Positions 43,001 through 64,000 of a DNA stretch of 64,000 nt are shown one piece after another; positions within the stretch are counted from its first letter, which is position 1; each line of letters opens with the position of its first letter. This stretch comes from Elysia crispata (lineage: Eukaryota > Mollusca > Gastropoda > Plakobranchidae), in contig JAWDGP010000459.1 of NCBI GenBank assembly GCA_033675545.1, forward strand, positions 1,206,001-1,270,000, in the 5' to 3' direction. The translations under genes were made by a program, and so were the position numbers. The notes beneath the pieces were generated by a model. That model saw only the letters and a list, made by a program, of their open reading frames with translations. It was not told where the DNA came from and ran no database searches.

Positions 43001-46000
43001 ACTTTAATGCTAAAGTATATGATAATGCTTTTGATTTACCTTACAGTTAATTTTGGATTCAATTTAATTGTAATTACAAGTTTAGTAAGAGTCAGGATAA
43101 TAAATGTAGTTTTTTTTTTTTTTTTTTTATTTAATTTGAAATTTTGAATGGCTCAATACAAAAAAAAAAATTGTGGGATGTTTAACAAAGTGTTATTTTG
43201 TGCCCTTTTATGTTTGCTGCGTTTCATTATTTTGGACAATATTTTCTCCTTATTCACTTTGATCTACTGAACAATAATGACACAAGAATTGTGTAAAGTT
43301 ATGCACTGCATTTTGTGCACTATTTGATTAACATCCCCAGAGGAATCCACCTCTATTGATAAATAGCTATAAAAACAGAGGCTTAAAGCTCACTTAATAG
43401 TTAATGTTTTTTATCAAAGAAGTTGGTGGGACTGATTCCATTCAGTTTTGATAAAATCTGATACCTTTTATTGCAGAATGGCAGAAAACTTTAATGTTTA
43501 CTGCTGTTTAGCTTCTACTAAATGGTATCATATGTAAAACAATTTAAATAGAAATCTTTTCTTCAAAGAAGCACAAAATTTTTAATTGTTAATCAGGTTT
43601 GTTTTTAATCAAATAGGACTTGGTGGCTGTATGTCTACCCCAATATCTTGAGAGCTTTTTGACTAGAAGTACAAAATTCAAACATTGGAGACTAGAGGAT
43701 CATTTTGCACGGCATCTCGAGGGCTTGAAATAAGCTGGGAGCTTACATGTTTTATATCAAACTATCCATCGTTGAACAATCAATGATTCATCAATCAGTT
43801 TTGAATTTACCATTGACTGGGAATCATGGGTCAAAAGTTTTTTTTTTATTATTTCATTACTTTTTTATCCAATACTTAAGAAGCCGATTGCACTTTTTGC
43901 GGTGTGGCTTGAAATAGCGTATTTTACTATGGTATAAATTTAAATGAGATTTCAAAATGTGGTTTAGGAGTCCTATATTCATTCTTATCTCCAGCTCTTC
44001 AAATCTTCTGCCGTTTTCTGATTCAACTGTTAAACATTTCGAATTTTTTTTTAAGCTTTTTTTACAGATAAGGTTCAACACTTTATTAATGAAAAAAGCT
44101 CATATAATTATAAGCTCTATTGTAGGTTGTTAGTTTGGGAGCTCAATTAAGAAAGTTATTGTCCATTTAATACCATCTGGCTTACTTTGTTTTGTTACTA
44201 TAACCATTTGTAAAAATCTAAAAATGTCCACCATTATTATCTAAATCTAATTGTTACAGAGATGTGCTTAGTATAAATTCATGTACATATTTTCCTGAAA
44301 CTGCCTGTACATTTGCTTCCATGAATGCAAGGTATATCCTTTTTTTTGTCCCTCATTATTGATTATTCATTTATCTACATTAAATCTGAAATAAATAAAA
44401 GTTTAAAGTATTTTAGTTTACAAACAACATGTATATTTTGTCTTCATTTATTGAAACTGATTTTTGTGTTTCTACTTTTGGCACCCGAGTAAAATAGTCG
44501 CCCCAAAAAAAATGAATCAGAAAATTGGATTTGTAAGGAAAAAAAGATATATGATAATTTTTAAGGGTTACATTTCAATTTTGCATTACATTCATACTGT
44601 ATTTTGTGCACATGATTTCTTTAAAACAAAAAAATTTTATGATCCATATCTGAGAGCCAATCGCATCAATGCTTAAGCTTTTCGAGGTCAGCATCACCTC
44701 TGATATGTAATTCAAATTAACCCTTTTATTTCAGCAGAATTCACAAAACTGAATGTTAGACATCCAGAAAAATCAGATCCCTAATTTTAAATATGCTCCA
44801 TCTCTGTAGTTGCTGCAGCCTATGTAGGCATAGGGATGGATCTCATGAGTTTGTCACCAAAGGTTGCTCTGATCCTCCCCTTCTGTTAGGTTTTCTCTGT
44901 GTGTCCATCCCTCATGTGTATCCCCTTGCAATTGCTTTAAAGTCTTATCTATCAGCCCAAGATCACAATGTGTTGACCTCAGTTTTTACTGGTCACTAAA
45001 ACTAATGTGGATGCACACCTAAGACTACAGTGATGAAGGTTTTGATACCCATAATGAGAAATTTTGTTGAAGTGTTAGATGATTTACTAGCCCTCTATAT
45101 GGGCATTTCAAGGAAAAAGAAAATATTAGAACTAGAAAGAAGATTTGGGAAAAGAAAGTTTTAAAAAGGCGCACCCATACCCCATATACACAAATCTATT
45201 GAATGAACTTTTTTTAATCAAACTACTTTAAAACTATTTGAGAATGGCAGAATCTGGTTGGTTGCTGCATTCTTTGCTCCTCTCCGCATTCATTAGAGCG
45301 ATATGCTTCAATGAGTTTTGAAACAAGTTTTTGTGACCAGGTTTTGATGATGATAATTATTTCAATTTAAAAAAAAATAATAAAAGCAAAATAAAAACAG
45401 TTGCATTCAATTCTTTCTTAACCAAAAAAAAATAGTTCTAGCCTAGAAAGTAGAACAATCTACATTGCAACATAAATATCTGGAGACAGCAATTCATGTT
45501 TTACAAAGTGATTGGGAAGAAGTACACAATTTTATTTTACAAGGCCAAGTGTATCTTGTTAATGCTCTATTGCAAAAATGATTTCTTAAAAAAAATTGTT
45601 AAATGATTCTCTAAAAATCATTCTGTATGCTGATTTAAAAAAAAACGCAATTTCTATTTTAATTTAATCACTAGATTTTATTTGAATTGCATGTTTATGA
45701 GAATTAGATTGGTAAAGCAATGAAATTACACATACTAGATCTGGAGAATAAGAATGGTGAAGCAATGTAAACAATCAACGAGATTATTTCTCTTGATGTG
45801 AATATGTCACTTATGTAAGGCCAAGAGGTATATCATTTTGAAAACAAGTCAGATACATATTGGGTCTAATTATATCTGATATCTGACCAAAAGAATTCTT
45901 GCTTCAAGCTGCTAAAAGGTTCCATAAACCTTAGAGTCAAGGCATCATTTTAAAATACTTGGCTTACTTAAACTGAAAATGGTAAAAACCTGGTAAACTT

Positions 46001-47037
46001 GAAATTTTATCAATTTAAAATCTATGTAATTTACACTTAACTTTTCTTGATAGCAGATGATTTAGGGTCATAGTTATAATTTCATTTGTTTCCCCATGTA
46101 GAACAGTTACCAGACGTGGTTTTGGATTATGTGCAGTCTAAGTTAAAGATCAGATTTTTCTGCAACCAATCTAAAAGGTCAGAAGCTAGATAAGGAGTTT
46201 TATCACACAATGCTTAAAAAACATATTGTGTCATTTCCTATCTCAACTTTTAAAATCAACTACTTCAAAGTTAGGATTAAAATTAATAAATAATAACATG
46301 CAGTCTATGTTCGATGTAAATTAACTGTCATGAGGACTATTGAGCTGTTTTTTTTTTTAATTTGTTAAATTAAAATGTTAACATCACCCTTTTCAGGAGT
46401 AAAAAAAGAAATCATGGCAAAAGATTTAAAATCATTCTAAAAAAAAACAAGCCAGGTTTAAATTTGAGAAAAAAAATCTTGCTACGTTATGTAAAAAAGG
46501 AAGTTAAGTACTTTCCACTCTCAATTTCTCATGAATTTCAACACATTGAAAGGAGAATTTAAAAAAACACAAAGCAATGTAAAAATTTTATATAAATAGT
46601 TTATTGTCTATAGCTGTTCTTCAATATTCTTATTACAAAATTGCTGTTTAAATGTTGAAAGCTCGATATATTATCAAATAGAAGCTGTCAGAAAAGTTTA
46701 TGAACATGGAAATATTTGTCAGTATACAATTTAAAAAAATGATAGGCCCAAACGTTTCATGTAAAGATACATTGTTTGATAAAGCTGGTCCATTGTAAAC
46801 TGATAATGATATCAGGCTTTGTAAGAGATTCAACCAAGATTCAATCAAGCCTGCTTGAACACAATTTATTTAAAAGTTGTAAGTACCTTGCATTGGCATA
46901 ACTGTAAAAAAAAAAAAAAAAAACTGAAATCAAATCAAAGTTGCACATCAATATTAAAACTTTCAATAGCAAAGGCATTGTCAAAAAGGATTAGGAAATG
47001 AGAAGAACAAGTTTTGATAGGATTTATGTAAAATAAG

Positions 47038-47108
47038 TGGTCTTAGACCATAAGGTGTTGGACTGCCGATGCACAGTTCAAGGGCTCAAGTTCAGACTTG
47101 AGCGGTAT
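47038..47108 (+). repeat. Possible tRNA-derived SINE head
   Basis: TAGACCATAAGGTGTTGGACT resembles a box A region, and AAGTTCAGACTTG about 30 bases on resembles box B of a Pol III promoter. Spacing is tRNA-like, but no full cloverleaf forms, so it is at most an old SINE copy. Confidence 0.3.
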
Positions 47109-48288
47109 GGTAGCGGGGTTGCATCTTATATAACCAGCGGTTCTAAAGTTCTTGGAAGCCCAATAGTCTTTGTGATTGTGGAGGTTAAGAAATTGCACTT
47201 AACTGAAAATAAACAGTTTCATCACCTGCCATACCCACCTACGCCAATTCTAAAAGGCTGATAACTTGGAAAGGGTAAAAATTCAGAGAGGACAACAATA
47301 GCACAAAATAATTTGTTATAGCTAAACCCAGACACAAATGTCCTGCAATGGCATCCAGCCCAATGGAGTCACATCTTAGTCAAATTGGAAGTCATCAGTA
47401 TTTATGGAAAAATGCAATCTAAGTTTGCAAGCGGTAAAAAAATTCTTGAAATATTTAAAGTTTTGTGCAAAAGTGTCTGATATTTTTTCCTGTTTGGAAA
47501 TGGTAGTTATCTATCTGATTTCAAATGCTATTTTCCCTAATTGAGAAAAAAAAGTCAGACATCCAACTCAGAGGGTTAATTGCATTATACTTTTATAATC
47601 TTTAGTATTCTTATAATGCAATACTAATTGATAAAAAAAATTCTTTAAATCTAATTGATGGGAACCAACTGGATAGTTATTTTAGTTCCGGCAGTCAGCC
47701 ATGTGTATTTCTTTGGGTTGTTGAAGAAAAGCCAAGAGGGTATTTAACTTATACACCTCTAATATGAAGTTACTGTTTTTGACGTTGTAACCTTAATCAG
47801 ATTTTTATCTTGGCCATGGGAACCAACTCCAAGGATTATCAAAGCTACAATAATTAACCATTTAGTTATCTTTGATCATTAATAATAAATGCACTGTATG
47901 AAGGCAAGATCTAAACCAACTATTAGTTTAACAGACTTATATGGTCAGATATAAGTGAATATCGAAACCAAACCATGTCAAACATCTAGATAGCTTTATA
48001 GACAGCTCCTTAACTTCCTACAAAATAAAATAAATTTTTTTTTGCCAAATGCCTCAGTGCCATGCAGGATAACAACTAAACTAATCACCAGATCATCCTT
48101 TGACTATTTGTAAAGACTAGATCGTTTGAAATTTACATCTAGCACTGTAACTATTTATGATAATAAGCATAATGTTGGTGGATCTAACACTACAAGGAGT
48201 AAAAGATCCAACATGTATCCAGAGCTAGGTGTCAATGGGTGTGTTTCCACTTTTATTATTTTAATACTGCAGAGAATCAAACGAAACA

Positions 48289-48540
48289 ATGTTACGAGAA
48301 GCTGACACAACAAGATCACTCATAAGTAGTACAAGTAAACGCCAGGTAACATTTTTCGGCCATATGATAAAATAGAAACTGAAACATGATGTGACCACTG
48401 GAATGATCTAAGGAAAACATCAAGAAAAGATGTTATATGGACTAACAAAGTGGCTAAAGGTGGTACGAGTAGCAGGTGCACTAATAGCAACAAGGGATTG
48501 AGATAAGTGGATAGTCATGAATGTCATTGCATAAAAGCAG
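48289..48540 (+). pseudogene. LINE reverse-transcriptase C-terminal fragment
   Basis: One frame with several stops reads MLREADTTRSLISSTSKRQV, FFGHMIK, a GKHQEKM block, WLKVV, then ATRD and DKWIV. This is the order seen at the C-terminus of many LINE ORF2 proteins (a GH core, a G-R-rich linker, then ARDR and W). Only about 80 codons remain. Subfamily is not determined. Confidence 0.6.
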
Positions 48541-50684
48541 AGCACCTCATTGATTGAATACTAAAATGATGATCCAAATGCAAAAGTACTAAAGATTGTC
48601 TAAAAATGCTGAAAAAGCTTTACACCAAACAGGTAACTTTTGTATAAATAAATCTCATCTGTTTTCCCTTGGATGTTTTAAAATTTGACAGTGTAAACAG
48701 CTCATACCTGTTAACTCATATGAACCAAATCAAAAAAAAAAACATTACAGGATCTTTGCCTATGCTTTGTTTCAGGCCTTGGTCTGAGCAGGCCGAAATT
48801 TTTTATTTTATTTCTTGCCAAAAGGAACTCACTCCAAAGAACTAGATCTGGTCTTGATCTTCCTCTGATTCTGAAAGTGACAATCAATCAAAAGCATTTA
48901 CCACAACTTGCAAAGTTTAGATCTAATCCAAGCAAAAATGGGGAAGAGCCTAAGTAAAACCTGGCTCTAAATTTGCAATTTTTTTTTGGCCACAAAAACT
49001 CACTTAAGTCACTTAAGCTAAAAAATAATAGTCATATATGCTTTCTGTCAAATTTATTAAAAAGTTTGAGAATTGATTTATTTGTGGTGTAAAAATAATG
49101 CTGATTGAATAGATAGTTTTCTGTTGAAATTTAAAAAAAAAATGCTTCAAAATACATAGGCAGGAGTAGTTGCTATGCTAAAAGAAGCCAAAATGACTTG
49201 CTAGATAAGACCTGATTAACTTACTTTGATACAGTTCTATATAATTGATTACATGGATGAGTTTTCATCAGCACCAATGTATAGTTGTTGGCTCTACAAT
49301 TTAAAAACATCAAATGAACTATAAATACTAAAATTTGGTCTCATCATTACTGAAAGGTTTTTTAGGGTTGGCAGCAACATTGACAACTCTAAATCTAAAT
49401 GATGTAAAAAAAAGTATGTTAAACTATAATTCATAATTCTCTACATTCGTTAGGATCCCAATATATTCTGAGCATAGCAGTATTATGTACAAGCAAAAAA
49501 AAATGTTGCACTAAGAAATAAAGAATGGGGTAAATAACAATGAAGAGGATACAGAAATGCATATTTTCATGTTTTAGAAACATGTTATCAATTCAAAAAC
49601 ATCCATTCTATAATTCATTCTTAAAAAATAATCATTGATTATTTGGAACAGGCACAAGCCACAAGCTAGTATTCACAACTTCCAATACATACTGTCTGAC
49701 ATAAAGACACACATGATCAATAAAGCTCAATTTCTTTTTAAAGACTCTTATTCGCAAGTCAAAATTGGGCCCACCTTTCTGCGCCTTTTCACAAACAGTT
49801 TGGCATATTATGCATAAGAATGATAGTCTCTCGTCTCAATCATAAACATAATATTAAACAAGCTGCTAAATTTTCAAATGTATAAAGTGTCAACCAAAAA
49901 TTACATTTCTTTAAAAAACACCAACACAAACAACAAAAACAAGAAATGGATGCGTCTTAATTAAGAGTAAAAAGGAGGGATGCTAAAATGATTTAAAACA
50001 AAATAAAAAAGTGAAAAAAAATTGGCATGTTAATGTGCAAAGAAAGACAAAAAAGAGAGCCAAATGAAATGCATGATAAGAACATGGCCAAAACTGATAA
50101 TGTGCGTCATCAACAAATAAAAATAAACAAGAGGCATACTGGAATGGTTTAAAGAACTGGGGCAAGTGCATATCTTTACTTTATAAAATAATTTTGCATC
50201 TCTATGTATACATACATATTATAAAACTGACTCAAGCAGAAGAGGAATGAAAAACGTTAAAAATATGATTCAGGTGACAATCAGGAATATAAATCAAGTA
50301 AGACCTTCTCTCTGAAAGTAGTAGATGGGAGTTATTCGAATAATTCGAAATATTGACTCCTTCCATGAAAGATGTATAGGAGTCTCTGGTATCAATACTG
50401 TTGGGTTTACTATTCATAAGTCTTATTGACAGGTAATGTTCAACAATGATGAGGTGTATAAATGAAGTTTAAAAAAAAAGATAAAGCATGGGGTGGGATT
50501 TGAGAGCAATGTTGCTGCCTTGTTATTTGTTGTCTTTTAATTCAGAAATGTCTGGACTGCAAAATTAGGTCATAAATTTCCCAATTTTTTCTTTACAATG
50601 TTATGTCCAGATAAATGTATTAAAGGAATTTGCAATAAAACCAATTGCTACGCCTATACAAGAATAGAATATTTGATGCTAAGT

Positions 50685-50690
50685 TTTATT
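50685..50690 (-). terminator. Candidate polyadenylation signal of the SLC35F6-like gene
   Basis: TTTATT on plus, AATAAA on minus, about 76 bases after the stop codon. Confidence 0.5.
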
Positions 50691-50765
50691 CTCCAACAAA
50701 CAATTTTCAAGGAATGAGAGAATATGTAGCAAGACATAACAACAACAAAACAGTTTGATGCTTCT

Positions 50766-63736
<12,971 letters not shown>

Positions 63737-64000
63737 CTGAAAATATTTTTTAAATGACCAAAAGATAACATTTACAAAAAAATTCAAAACAAGAGAACAC
63801 ACAAAAAATAAAAAGGTTAACAAGAAAATTTAAAATTACAGAATTTCTAAACAAGAACCACTAATTTAAATCAATAAATGCAAATTTAAATGGGCGTTTG
63901 CATTTCGATAAAAGTCAATTAAGTATCATTATGCCTCAGTTTTTCACTAACTTGAAAGCCTACTTGGGAAAGATATTGTTAAAAAATATGTATCAAACAA

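Larger units (their letters stand above)
38596..44400 (+). other. Probable 3' UTR and downstream region of the zinc-finger gene
   Basis: AT-rich, T-rich on the sense strand, without a recognisable gene. AATAAA occurs at 38774-38779 and at several later points (for example near 42410 and 44390), so short and long 3' UTRs are possible. A GTA satellite lies at 39958-40011. Confidence 0.45.
44401..50684. other. Intergenic region between the two convergent genes
   Basis: No host gene is recognised. It includes a possible tRNA-derived SINE head (47038-47108) and a LINE fragment (48289-48540). The remaining DNA is AT-rich without motifs I can name. Confidence 0.45.

Noticed and set aside
44793-44999. 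68-residue Cys-containing ORF
   Set aside because: It has no recognisable motif, no splice context and no partner exons; probably chance.
47038-47108. A functional tRNA gene
   Set aside because: Box-like motifs are present, but acceptor and other arms do not pair into a cloverleaf; kept only as a weak SINE call.

Overview
This is a 64 kb window of an animal nuclear genome: AT-rich, with spliced genes, GT-AG introns, long introns full of repeats, and AATAAA-type signals. Many short AGATCT/TCTAGA tracts and the mix of transposons (piggyBac, pogo/Tigger, a RAG1-like element) suggest a mollusc, perhaps a gastropod. That assignment is inference; no species is proven by the sequence.

There are three host genes. 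(1) RPL22, ribosomal protein eL22, on the minus strand (CDS 13908 down to 2393), in four coding exons whose introns are crowded with transposons and structured repeats. (2) A large zinc-finger gene on the plus strand (CDS 25884 to 38595), in five coding exons giving 3386 residues, mostly Gln/Ser/Pro-rich low-complexity sequence with five C2H2 fingers in a 2+3 arrangement; I do not recognise a named orthologue. (3) An SLC35F6-like membrane transporter on the minus strand (coding exons from 63736 down to 50766), whose first exon(s) lie beyond the right edge; it has an acidic loop insertion and a long acidic C-terminal tail. RPL22 and the zinc-finger gene are divergent; the zinc-finger gene and the transporter are convergent.

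Region by region: 1-1157, a broken piggyBac transposase with an intact-looking terminus and TTAA; 2340-13956, RPL22, with a Tigger-type MITE (4034-4433), a hAT-like repeat pair (4751-7280), a piggyBac-type non-autonomous element (7286-8800), three tandem hairpins (9467-9546) and a 1.25 kb deletion derivative of a RAG1-like transposon (11036-12286); 14501-15040, a four-part trinucleotide satellite; 18341-19501, a decayed Tigger element; 20646-24565, the 3.9 kb longer copy of the RAG1-like transposon on the minus strand; 25796-38595, the zinc-finger gene; 38596-50684, its probable long 3' region and AT-rich intergenic DNA with a LINE fragment and a possible tRNA-derived SINE; 50685-64000, the transporter gene, with a decayed piggyBac-like remnant and a (GA)n tract in its introns.

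The best candidate for something little described is the RAG1-like transposon. Its ends begin CACTGCG, resembling the CAC start of RAG recombination signals and Transib ends. Its broken transposase combines a ZAD-like zinc domain with a core carrying Asp...Asp-CxxC...His-His-Glu landmarks like those of RAG1. A nearby, highly similar internally deleted copy suggests fairly recent mobilisation.
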